Both the position numbers and the translations under genes were made by a program. The notes under the pieces are model-generated. The model was not told the DNA's origin and ran no database searches. It saw nothing but the letters and a program-made list of their open reading frames with translations. From an uncultured Myxococcales bacterium (lineage in GTDB: Bacteria > Myxococcota_A > Polyangia > Polyangiales > Polyangiaceae), in NCBI GenBank assembly GCA_937998045.1, contig CALKVG010000160.1, positions 1 to 5,312 on the forward strand: a stretch of 5,312 nucleotides of DNA. The letters run 5' to 3'. Each line of letters begins with the position of its first letter. The stretch's first letter is position 1. This document shows positions 1 through 5,312 of the stretch, one piece after another.

Positions 1-927
1 ATCTGGTACTGGTGCACCGACCAGTACATCGTGCAGCGCACCCTGGCGGGCAAGGACTTGAAGACGGCGCGCCGCGGAGCCTTCTTCGGGGGCATCCTGA
101 AGTTGTCGCCGGTGCTCATTTTTCTCATTCCCGGCATGATCGGTTGGGCGCTCCACGCGAAGGGCCTGCTCGCGATCCCCGTCGAGAACGGGGTCCTCAA
201 GTCCGACCAGGTCTTTCCGACGATGGTGACCGCCCTGCTTCCGCCCGGCGTACGCGGTCTGGTCGTCGCAGGGCTGCTCGCCGCGCTCATGGGGTCGCTC
301 GCGTCGATTTTCAATTCGACGGCCTCCCTCTTCACCGTGGACATCTACGAGAAGCTGCGGCCCGGGGCGTCCGAGGCGCAGCTCGTTCGCGTGGGGCGCT
401 ACGCGACCGCCGTCGTGGTCGGGCTCGGCATCCTCTGGATACCCGTCATGCCGCTCATCTCGCGTGGGGGCCTCTACGCGTACTTGCAATCGGTGCAGGG
501 CTATCTCGCGCCACCCATCACGGCGGTCTTCTTGCTCGGCATCTTTTCGAAGCGCGTCAACGCCCGGGGTGCAGTGCTCGGACTGGGCACCGGGTTCGTG
601 CTCGGAATGGCCAAGCTGACGGTGCAGGCGTTCTTCGGCACGGGAAAGCGCACCACGCCGGCGGCGCTCGCGGCCATCGGCGACTTCAACTTCCTCTACT
701 TCTCCGGACTGCTCTTCGTCTTCGTCGCGGCGCTGGTCGTCCTCGGTTCGCTGAGCGCGCCGCCGCCCGACGCCCACGCGATCGCGCGGCTCGCCTACGG
801 CACCGAAACCGAAGCCGATCGGCGGGAACGTCGCGTGAGCTGGAACGACTGGGACGTGGTGACGTCCGTGCTTGTGATCGGCGGGACGATCGCCATGTAC
901 GCGTACTTCAGTTTTTGGCTGCGCTAG
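1..927 (+). CDS. Sodium/solute symporter, SGLT-like (SSS/SLC5 family), C-terminal part
   Basis: This is the C-terminal 308 residues of an inner-membrane Na+-coupled solute importer; the reading frame is open from base 1, so the start lies upstream of the window. The fragment opens with WYWCTDQ and then IVQR, a hallmark of animal SGLT and bacterial vSGLT proteins. It continues through LKLSP, ALMGSLASIFNS, FTVDIY and LQSVQGYLAPP, followed by several hydrophobic segments and a last membrane helix near the C terminus, as expected for the 14-helix SGLT layout. Compared with human SGLT1 from memory, residues Tyr3/Trp4, Lys34 and Gln163 (fragment numbering) match the sugar-site Y290/W291, K321 and Q457. 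This favours a sugar or sugar-like substrate, but the positions equivalent to D454 and T460 are Ala and Gln, so the substrate is open. In the Na2-site segment one of the two serines is Gly (G98). It converges with the next gene, whose stop is 8 bp away. Family call firm, substrate inferred. Confidence 0.9.
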   Translation: MWYWCTDQYIVQRTLAGKDLKTARRGAFFGGILKLSPVLIFLIPGMIGWALHAKGLLAIPVENGVLKSDQVFPTMVTALLPPGVRGLVVAGLLAALMGSLASIFNSTASLFTVDIYEKLRPGASEAQLVRVGRYATAVVVGLGILWIPVMPLISRGGLYAYLQSVQGYLAPPITAVFLLGIFSKRVNARGAVLGLGTGFVLGMAKLTVQAFFGTGKRTTPAALAAIGDFNFLYFSGLLFVFVAALVVLGSLSAPPPDAHAIARLAYGTETEADRRERRVSWNDWDVVTSVLVIGGTIAMYAYFSFWLR

Positions 928-935
928 GCAGCAAA

Positions 936-1943
936 TTACTTGTCAGCGCTGTTCAGGCAGCCGACGCGCATCGTGTCGAGCACGATGTCGTCGTAGTAAT
1001 AATCGAAGGCGAACCCTCCCGGGTGCCAGTCGTAGAATCCGAATCCGAAATCGGTGAACGCACCGATCAGTCCACTGTTCATGTTGTTGAAGAGGGGCGT
1101 GCCCGGGGTGTGTCCCGGCGGGTAGGCGATGTCGGTGTTGTCGAGCGTGCCGATTTCGGTCCCATCCCCCCACACTTTGATGGTGGTCGGCTGATCGTTG
1201 AACTCCCACTCGATGCACGTCCAGGTCGCCACGGGCATTGGCGTCGCCGGGTAGGCTTGCACTTCTCCTCCCGGGCTGCCCATCAGCTGGATGAACCCGA
1301 ACTGCCAGCCGCCGTTGTGGGCCGCCAGCGACAGGTACGTCGGACGCGGAAATCCCTTCGTGCCGCCCCATATGAGGCCGGTGTCGACGCTCGTCATCCT
1401 GGGGTTCGCGTAGAAGTAGGCGCGGCCGAAGTTGTGCGTGGCGAGAGGAGCGGGGGCATTGCTCGCGATGAGGTAGGCGTAATCATTCGGGCTGCCCGCA
1501 CCAGGGCCTGGTGAGTGGAAGTGCGCCGCGTATTTGCCGTGAGCCACGATCATCGTCTGGATCTGTACGGTCGCACCGTTCATCGTCTGCTGGGTCCATT
1601 TGGTTGCATCGACGGAGCCCGACTCGAAGTCGTCCGAGAAGAGACCCGTGGACGCGACAGCTCCGTCGCCCGTGTTTCCCGGCGCGTCGACCGTGCCGTC
1701 GTCCCCCGCCCCATCCGTCGCTCCCCCCGTCGCGTCCGGAGTGGAGCTTGCCCCTGTGTCGACCTCGCCGGTGTCTGGCGGCGACGAATCGACGGGCGAA
1801 TTGCCGCCGCTGTCTACGGCCATCGACGCGTCGCTCGGGCCGCCGTCCCCTTGCGGGATCGTCACGTCGTTCGTCGTGGAGGCGCAATTCGCCGATGCGA
1901 GCACGGCGAAGGAGAGAACGGTCCGCTTTAGGACAGTATTCAT
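936..1943 (-). CDS. Secreted stalked protein with Cip1/polysaccharide-lyase-like jelly-roll domain
   Basis: This is a 335-residue exported protein. I chose the ATG at 1943 because it gives a clean signal peptide: MNTVLKR followed by a hydrophobic stretch ending LASANC. The frame stays open further upstream to an ATG at 2009, but that adds a charged, non-signal leader. Cleavage could be by signal peptidase I after A16-S17-A18, or at Cys20 as a lipoprotein; the lipobox (Ser at -3, Asn at -1) is poor. Residues 21-98 are an Asp/Gly/Ser/Thr/Pro linker, a stalk common in myxobacterial surface proteins. Residues about 101-329 begin FSDDFESG, then VDATKW, and end with YYYDDIVLD and Cys329. This resembles the concanavalin-like fold of Cip1 and polysaccharide-lyase-like proteins. 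C243 and C329 could form a disulfide. A role in binding or cleaving polysaccharide is inferred; I see no confirmed catalytic set. No clear Shine-Dalgarno precedes the ATG. Sampled 60-base blocks are about 55-65% GC, against 75-83% in blocks of the peroxidase-like gene. Confidence 0.8.
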   Translation of the reverse strand: MNTVLKRTVLSFAVLASANCASTTNDVTIPQGDGGPSDASMAVDSGGNSPVDSSPPDTGEVDTGASSTPDATGGATDGAGDDGTVDAPGNTGDGAVASTGLFSDDFESGSVDATKWTQQTMNGATVQIQTMIVAHGKYAAHFHSPGPGAGSPNDYAYLIASNAPAPLATHNFGRAYFYANPRMTSVDTGLIWGGTKGFPRPTYLSLAAHNGGWQFGFIQLMGSPGGEVQAYPATPMPVATWTCIEWEFNDQPTTIKVWGDGTEIGTLDNTDIAYPPGHTPGTPLFNNMNSGLIGAFTDFGFGFYDWHPGGFAFDYYYDDIVLDTMRVGCLNSADK

Positions 1944-2113
1944 CTTCGTAGATAGTGGCGGAACGCGTGCGCACCGATCACCCTGTTCGAGGAGCTTTCC
2001 GCCGCGCACCGACCGGCGAGAGCGCGCGGCGAGATCGCGTCACTTCCTCCCGGGCACTGAGAGAGTCGCCTCCTCGCCCTTCGTGGCGATCGCGACGGCT
2101 CAGGCGCGCTCGC
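1944..2113. other. 170-bp intergenic gap between two minus-strand genes
   Basis: This gap lies after the stop of the di-heme lipoprotein gene and before the start of the Cip1-like gene. Its length would allow a separate promoter for the downstream gene. I found no convincing -35/-10 pair on the minus strand; the only AT-leaning stretch is CACTATCTAC just before the ATG. It holds one GC-rich inverted repeat, listed separately, and no small ORF with a credible start signal. Confidence 0.5.
2000..2031. repeat. GC-rich inverted repeat (8-bp arms, 16-nt loop)
   Basis: CGCCGCGC at 2000-2007 is perfectly complementary to GCGCGGCG at 2024-2031. It lies 83 nt beyond the stop of the di-heme lipoprotein gene. 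As RNA it could form a hairpin, but no T-run follows on either strand, so it is not a classical intrinsic terminator. In DNA this GC-rich such a pairing can arise by chance. Confidence 0.35.
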
Positions 2114-4237
2114 TCAGAGCAGGTCGAGGAACGCGGCGAGGCGCTGCTTCTCGTCGTCGCTCAGCGCGTCGCCGCCGTCCGCGCCGTCGTGCTGGAAGCC
2201 GTCCCCGGTGACGCGCGCCCGGTCGAGGACCGCGCCGATGCTCTTGGCCGAACCGTTCGTGAAATAGGGAAACTTCTTGTAGAGCCTCCGGAGTGAGACG
2301 ACCCGCGCTCCCTTGTCGTTCACGTAGGGCACGACGCCGGTCTTCGCATACTCGGCGCGCGCCCAGACGAGGGGCCCCTCCGGCGACATCACGAGGCTCT
2401 CCCACTGCTCGAAGGGCACGCGGGTCGCCGGATCGTCGGCGACGAGCCGCGCCTGGTGGCACGACTCGCAGCGATCGCGAAAGACGCCGGCGCCGGCGCG
2501 TTCGACGTCCGACCACCGCACCCGACCGACGACGGCCGGGTTGGGGCGATGACCGAAGCTCATGAAGAACGTCATGAGCGCGCGGCGCAACGCCAGCGGC
2601 GACATCGCGTCGTCGGCGACGGCGATGTCGCGCGTCCACGGGAAATCGCTGGCCGACAGCGTGAACCACGGATCGTGATCGCTCCGCGCGCCGGCCACGC
2701 GAAACTCGTTATTGACCATCGTCGTCATGTCCGGGTCGAGGGCGCGCGAGAAGTAGGGGCGATCGTTGAAGAGCCCGAGCAGCGGCTTGGTGGTCGCGTA
2801 CACCGCGCCGCGTCCTGTGTAGTGGGTGCGACCGTCGACGTAGCCCTCGAAGTGGCACGTCTCGCACGTGAAGCGGCTCAGCCGCCCCTCGCTCCTGTTC
2901 CACGGCGCCATGAGCGTCGTAAAGAAGAGCGCCTCGCCCAGCCGGGCGTCGCTCGACCGCGTGTCGAGGGCCGAGTCCTCGGGGCGGACGATCGAGACGC
3001 GGTCGGGCGTCACGCGGATCCACGCGTCGAGCAGCGGGTTGGCGATGGCCAGCGAATCGTCGGGGAGGCGCGCCAGCGAAGCGCTCCCGGGCGGTACGGC
3101 GCGCGTCGCGATCGCCGGCGCTCCGGGCAGCGCGTTCGCGGCGGCGTCTTCCCAGACGAGCGTGGCGACGCGATCCGAGCCGTAAGCCGCAACCGTCAGC
3201 TCGAGCGCCCCGGACGCCCGGCGGGCGAGGCGGATCGCCTTGGGGGTCACGACGCCGGCCTCGGACGTGTTCACCTCGCCCAGCTTGCGCGCGCGCCCAT
3301 CCTCGACGCCGTATAGCGTCACGAACGAATCGACGAAGCCGAAGGAGCCCTCGGTGCGATCGAGCGGGTGGTCTTCAACGCCCCCGACGGCGACGAGCAT
3401 GCCGGGCCCTTCTTGCAGCGCATCGAGCGCCCACATCGGCCCGTCGTGGCGAATGCGGACCTCACCGTCGCGCATCGGAAAGCCCCGCTCGTCGACGCGG
3501 CGTATCGCGATCTCGTGGTCGAGCAAGCAGTCGACGAGGACCGCGGGACCAACCCGCAGGACCCGCAGCGGTCCGTGGCAGATCTCGTCTTCCGCGCGCT
3601 CGAGGGGAGCGGCGTTCGCGTCGCGACGGCCGGGCCGTATCGTCAGGAGGCGGCCGTCGTGCTCCTCGACGACGTAGAGGAGGCCCTCGGGGCCGGCGGC
3701 GATGTCGCGCATCGCGCGCACGCCCGGCAGGTCGATCGATCCGGCTGCTCTGAGGAGGCCATGCGAGCGTCGGTAGCGGGCGATCCGGCTCTCGAACTCG
3801 CCGACGACGAAGACGTCGCCGTCGCCGGCGACGGCCAGGCCCACCGGAGACAACGGCGCAGCCACGCGCGCGACCTCGTGCAGCGCGCCGTCGAGCTCGA
3901 CCAGGACGTTGCGCGACCGGAGGAGACCAACGAGGCGCTCCTGCCCGGGCGGCGTCGCGACGCCTGCGTACCGCACGACGTACGGATCGCTGCCCAGCGC
4001 GGTCGCGGCGGACGGCGCCTGCGCGAAGTCGGTGTGCGCGCGCGTCGTGTTCTCGAAGTCGCGCAGCGGCGCGAGCGAATCCGCGTCCGGGGCCGAGGAC
4101 GAAGCGGCGATGCTCGCGGTGGCCTCCGCGGGGACGGGTGCTGCGGGTGGCGACCGCGTGCAGGCAGCGAGACCCACCGCACACGGTGTGTGCGCGAGGA
4201 GGCTGAGGACGCGGCTACCAGCCGCCGCCCGCGGCAT
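2114..4237 (-). CDS. Lipoprotein: beta-propeller fused to di-heme cytochrome c peroxidase/MauG-like domain
   Basis: This is a 707-residue exported lipoprotein. The ATG at 4237 gives a short signal peptide ending in a canonical lipobox, LAAC, with Cys26; GAAG sits 7 nt upstream. The longer frame to 4369 only adds an Arg-rich run that is antiphase reading of the neighbour's Ala/Pro codons. Residues about 27-60 form an Ala/Ser/Pro linker. Residues about 65-420 show NHL/YVTN-type propeller repeats (for example GLAVAGDGDVFVVGEF and DIAAGPEGLLYVVEE). Residues about 435-707 carry two c-type haem motifs, CETCH (C458-H462) and CESCH (C590-H594), then KFPYFTNGS (around 657-663) matching the conserved C-terminal loop of bacterial di-haem peroxidases. 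M504, M507, M559 and H563 are candidate distal ligands. Such proteins reduce H2O2 or oxidise a partner protein in the periplasm; which applies here is unknown. It overlaps the upstream lipoprotein gene by 23 nt, suggesting coupled translation. Family call firm, reaction inferred. Confidence 0.88.
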   Translation of the reverse strand: MPRAAAGSRVLSLLAHTPCAVGLAACTRSPPAAPVPAEATASIAASSSAPDADSLAPLRDFENTTRAHTDFAQAPSAATALGSDPYVVRYAGVATPPGQERLVGLLRSRNVLVELDGALHEVARVAAPLSPVGLAVAGDGDVFVVGEFESRIARYRRSHGLLRAAGSIDLPGVRAMRDIAAGPEGLLYVVEEHDGRLLTIRPGRRDANAAPLERAEDEICHGPLRVLRVGPAVLVDCLLDHEIAIRRVDERGFPMRDGEVRIRHDGPMWALDALQEGPGMLVAVGGVEDHPLDRTEGSFGFVDSFVTLYGVEDGRARKLGEVNTSEAGVVTPKAIRLARRASGALELTVAAYGSDRVATLVWEDAAANALPGAPAIATRAVPPGSASLARLPDDSLAIANPLLDAWIRVTPDRVSIVRPEDSALDTRSSDARLGEALFFTTLMAPWNRSEGRLSRFTCETCHFEGYVDGRTHYTGRGAVYATTKPLLGLFNDRPYFSRALDPDMTTMVNNEFRVAGARSDHDPWFTLSASDFPWTRDIAVADDAMSPLALRRALMTFFMSFGHRPNPAVVGRVRWSDVERAGAGVFRDRCESCHQARLVADDPATRVPFEQWESLVMSPEGPLVWARAEYAKTGVVPYVNDKGARVVSLRRLYKKFPYFTNGSAKSIGAVLDRARVTGDGFQHDGADGGDALSDDEKQRLAAFLDLL

Positions 4238-4427
4238 TGTCGGGCTTCTTCGCCGGCGCCGCCGCCGCCGGCGCCGCCGCAGCGGGGGCGCCGCTCGCGG
4301 CGTCCGCCGGCGCCGCCGCCGGGGGGCCGTTCTTCGTGTTGTCGCATCCGGCGAGCGAAGACGCGACAACGGCGCCGCCGCCGATGGCTGCGGCCAGCAG
4401 GAGTGCCGAGGCGACGAAGTTCTTCAT
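4215..4427 (-). CDS. Small Ala/Pro-rich lipoprotein (70 residues)
   Basis: This short gene encodes a lysine-containing N terminus (MKNF), a hydrophobic stretch and a canonical lipobox LAGC with Cys28, so it should be lipid-anchored after signal peptidase II cleavage. The mature part is only 43 residues: CDNTKNG, then an Ala/Pro run with three AAAPA units, AKKPD, and an end of GGGW. It has no recognisable domain and only the lipidated cysteine. Asp follows Cys at +2, which in Enterobacteria keeps lipoproteins in the inner membrane; whether that rule holds here is unknown. Its end overlaps the start of the di-heme lipoprotein by 23 nt in a different frame, so the two are probably co-transcribed and perhaps partners. 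I do not recognise a named family. Evidence that it is real: a good signal peptide, lipobox and operon position. Against it: small size, low complexity and no clear Shine-Dalgarno. Confidence 0.72.
   Translation of the reverse strand: MKNFVASALLLAAAIGGGAVVASSLAGCDNTKNGPPAAAPADAASGAPAAAAPAAAAPAKKPDNAAGGGW
4252..4320. repeat. Three copies of a 14-15-bp GCC-rich direct repeat
   Basis: The unit GCCGGCGCCGCCGC(C) occurs at 4252-4266 and 4267-4280 in tandem and again at 4306-4320. On the minus strand it encodes the AAAPA units of the small lipoprotein. It is nearly pure G+C, so it is likely prone to replication slippage and to assembly or sequencing error. Confidence 0.75.
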
Positions 4428-4525
4428 GGTGACGGCAGGCTAGTACATTCCGGCCTGCGCCACAGCGCCTTTGTCGTCGCGGCGCGGTGGACCTTCGGGC
4501 GGCTGGCGTTTACGTTGCGTGAGGC
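4428..4525. promoter_or_regulatory. Divergent intergenic region with inverted repeat
   Basis: These 98 bp separate the minus-strand lipoprotein pair from the plus-strand MsrQ-like gene, so they should hold promoters for both directions. GCAGGC (4435-4440) and GCCTGC (4453-4458) are perfect inverted arms 12 bp apart, placed just upstream of the lipoprotein start, where a repressor could sit. I could not assign a credible -35/-10 or sigma-54 element on either strand. That promoters lie here is inferred from gene layout. Confidence 0.45.
4521..4524 (+). promoter_or_regulatory. Shine-Dalgarno-like GAGG before the MsrQ-like gene
   Basis: GAGG lies only 1 nt before the GTG at 4526 but 4 nt before the TTG at 4529, which is the next codon in the same frame. 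Spacing therefore favours TTG slightly, and the two choices differ by a single residue. An in-frame TGA at 4520-4522 excludes any earlier start. Confidence 0.4.
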
Positions 4526-5146
4526 GTGTTGAGCCCGCGCCTCGCGAAGGTCGTCGTCTCGATTCTGTGCACGTTCCCAGCGATCGATTTGGTGCGCGTG
4601 CTGTACCGGCACAACCCGCACTTCATTCGCGACTACGACTTTCAGGCGCTCACCCTGGCCATCAACACGAGCGGCGCCTGGGCGTTCGTGTTCCTGTTCT
4701 TGGTGCTGGCGTGCACGCCGGTGCAGCGCCTGTTTCGCTCGGGATGGATCCCCGCAGTGCGACGGCCGCTCGGTTTGGCGGCGTTTGGCTATTCCGTGCT
4801 GCACTTCTTGGCGTACTTCTCGGTCGGGCAGAAGTTCAACGTGGCTTACGTGATCGAGGATTCGTGGGGCGTAAAATCGCGCCTGCCCGGTTGGGGCTCG
4901 CTCCTCCTGCTGTTGCCGCTGGCACTGACGTCGACCGACGGCATGACGCGCTGGCTCGGCGGCAAGCGCTGGAAGCTCTTGCACCGCTTGGTGTACGTGG
5001 CGACGGCGCTTGCCGTTTTGCACGTCTACATGGTCGACAATGACCACATCGGCGACTACCACGCGACCCGCGAAGTGCTCGTGCCGTTCGTCATCTTGAT
5101 GCTGGTGCGCCTGGTCCGCTTTCGGCGAGCGCCCAGCGACGGCTGA
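4526..5146 (+). CDS. msrQ: MsrQ/YedZ-like haem-binding inner-membrane protein
   Basis: This encodes a 206-residue integral membrane b-type cytochrome of the ferric-reductase-like family. In Escherichia coli, MsrQ takes electrons from the cytoplasmic side and passes them to periplasmic MsrP, which repairs methionine sulfoxide. The segment LALTSTDGM followed by GGKRWKLLHRLVY is the family signature, and NTSGAWAF, TPVQRLF and RRPLGL also fit. His93 (VLHFLAYF), His153 (LLHRLVY) and His166 (VLHVYM) line up with E. coli His91, His151 and His164, the haem ligands. About five or six hydrophobic helices are visible and the length is typical. The start is GTG at 4526; TTG at 4529 is an alternative. It is divergent from the lipoprotein pair. 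No msrP-like gene lies immediately upstream or is recognisable downstream, unlike the usual msrP-msrQ operon, so the partner is uncertain. The family call is strong; the exact role depends on the missing partner. Confidence 0.87.
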   Translation: MLSPRLAKVVVSILCTFPAIDLVRVLYRHNPHFIRDYDFQALTLAINTSGAWAFVFLFLVLACTPVQRLFRSGWIPAVRRPLGLAAFGYSVLHFLAYFSVGQKFNVAYVIEDSWGVKSRLPGWGSLLLLLPLALTSTDGMTRWLGGKRWKLLHRLVYVATALAVLHVYMVDNDHIGDYHATREVLVPFVILMLVRLVRFRRAPSDG

Positions 5147-5175
5147 CGAGGCGACGGCAAGCGCAATGATCGACG

Positions 5176-5192
5176 GTGGAGCGTCGCTCCAC
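5176..5192. repeat. Perfect hairpin after the MsrQ-like gene
   Basis: GTGGAGC (5176-5182) and GCTCCAC (5186-5192) are perfect inverted arms around a 3-nt loop GTC, 30 nt past the MsrQ-like stop and 35 nt before the next start. It could act as a weak terminator, an RNA stabiliser or a small operator. No T-run follows, so a classical intrinsic terminator is not supported. Confidence 0.5.
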
Positions 5193-5226
5193 GAATGGAT
5201 AGGAGTCAACCGACCACGAGGGACCC

Positions 5227-5312
5227 ATGCACACCAAGCCCTTCGCCACCGAGGTTGTCTCGGTCGTGCTGTTCATTGCGGCCGGGGTCGGGGGCGCGAG
5301 CTTCGCGACAAC
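5227..5312 (+). CDS. N terminus of an unrecognised membrane or exported protein (truncated by window end)
   Basis: Only the first 28 codons are present. The ATG at 5227 follows GAGGGA (5218-5223) at short spacing, and an in-frame TAG at 5200 limits the start. The peptide begins MHTKPFATE and then runs into a hydrophobic stretch (VVSVVLFIAAGVGG, then ASFAT), consistent with a signal peptide or first membrane helix. There is no twin-arginine motif, so it does not look like the start of MsrP, the usual MsrQ partner. It lies 80 bp downstream of the MsrQ-like gene on the same strand and might be co-transcribed. The function cannot be judged from this fragment. Confidence 0.6.
   Translation, partial: MHTKPFATEVVSVVLFIAAGVGGASFAT

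Noticed and set aside
918..932. Small hairpin GCTGC/GCAGC at the end of the symporter gene as a bidirectional terminator
   Set aside because: The stem is only 5 bp and no T-run follows it on either strand.
12..1514. 500-residue plus-strand ORF
   Set aside because: It runs through the symporter in another frame and antisense through the Cip1-like gene; the translation is rich in Arg/His/Ala with no domain and no start signal.
3368..4432. 354-residue plus-strand ORF
   Set aside because: It is antisense to the di-heme lipoprotein and the small lipoprotein; its composition is typical of a GC-rich shadow frame.
4237..4443. Plus-strand 68-residue Ala/Gly-rich ORF
   Set aside because: It mirrors the GCC-repeat region; the minus strand gives a proper signal peptide and lipobox, the plus strand does not.
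4444..4470. Sigma-54-like TGGCGC on the minus strand upstream of the small lipoprotein
   Set aside because: The -12 GC element is absent at the required spacing.
4424..5209. 261-residue minus-strand ORF opposite msrQ
   Set aside because: The plus strand encodes a clear MsrQ homologue with all three haem histidines; the antisense product is Gln/Arg/His-rich without a motif.
1..5312. CRISPR array, tRNA/rRNA gene or insertion sequence
   Set aside because: There are no spaced repeats of suitable length, no tRNA-like folds, and no transposase or terminal inverted repeats visible.

Overview
The window reads as chromosomal DNA from a GC-rich Gram-negative bacterium. The best guess is Myxococcota (order Polyangiales or a relative). 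The reasons are the GC-rich codon use, several exported lipoproteins with long Asp/Gly/Ser/Thr- or Ala/Pro-rich linkers after the signal peptide, a beta-propeller/di-heme cytochrome fusion, and a Cip1-like domain on a low-complexity stalk. This taxonomic call is inferred from style; no marker gene is present.

Layout, left to right. (1) Positions 1-927 (+) hold the C-terminal 308 residues of a Na+/solute symporter of the SGLT type; its start lies outside the window. (2) Convergent with it, only 8 bp away, 936-1943 (-) encodes a secreted protein with an Asp/Gly-rich stalk and a Cip1/polysaccharide-lyase-like jelly-roll domain. (3) A 170-bp gap (1944-2113) has a GC-rich inverted repeat but no recognisable promoter. 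(4) Positions 2114-4237 (-) encode a 707-residue lipoprotein that joins a beta-propeller to a di-heme cytochrome c peroxidase/MauG-like region. (5) Overlapping its start by 23 nt, 4215-4427 (-) encodes a 70-residue Ala/Pro-rich lipoprotein. (6) A 98-bp divergent intergenic region (4428-4525) separates this pair from (7) an MsrQ/YedZ-like haem membrane protein at 4526-5146 (+). (8) After an 80-bp gap with a perfect 17-bp hairpin, 5227-5312 (+) is the start of an unrecognised membrane or exported protein cut by the window end.

How the parts may work together: genes 4 and 5 look like a translationally coupled envelope unit. They lie divergently beside MsrQ, a b-type cytochrome that passes electrons across the inner membrane, so the right half can be read as a periplasmic redox neighbourhood. 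No msrP (the usual MsrQ partner) is visible. The left half pairs a sugar-type symporter with a possible carbohydrate-binding or carbohydrate-cleaving secreted protein. The genes converge, so they are not an operon, and a shared role is speculation. No RNA genes, insertion sequences, CRISPR arrays or attachment sites were seen.
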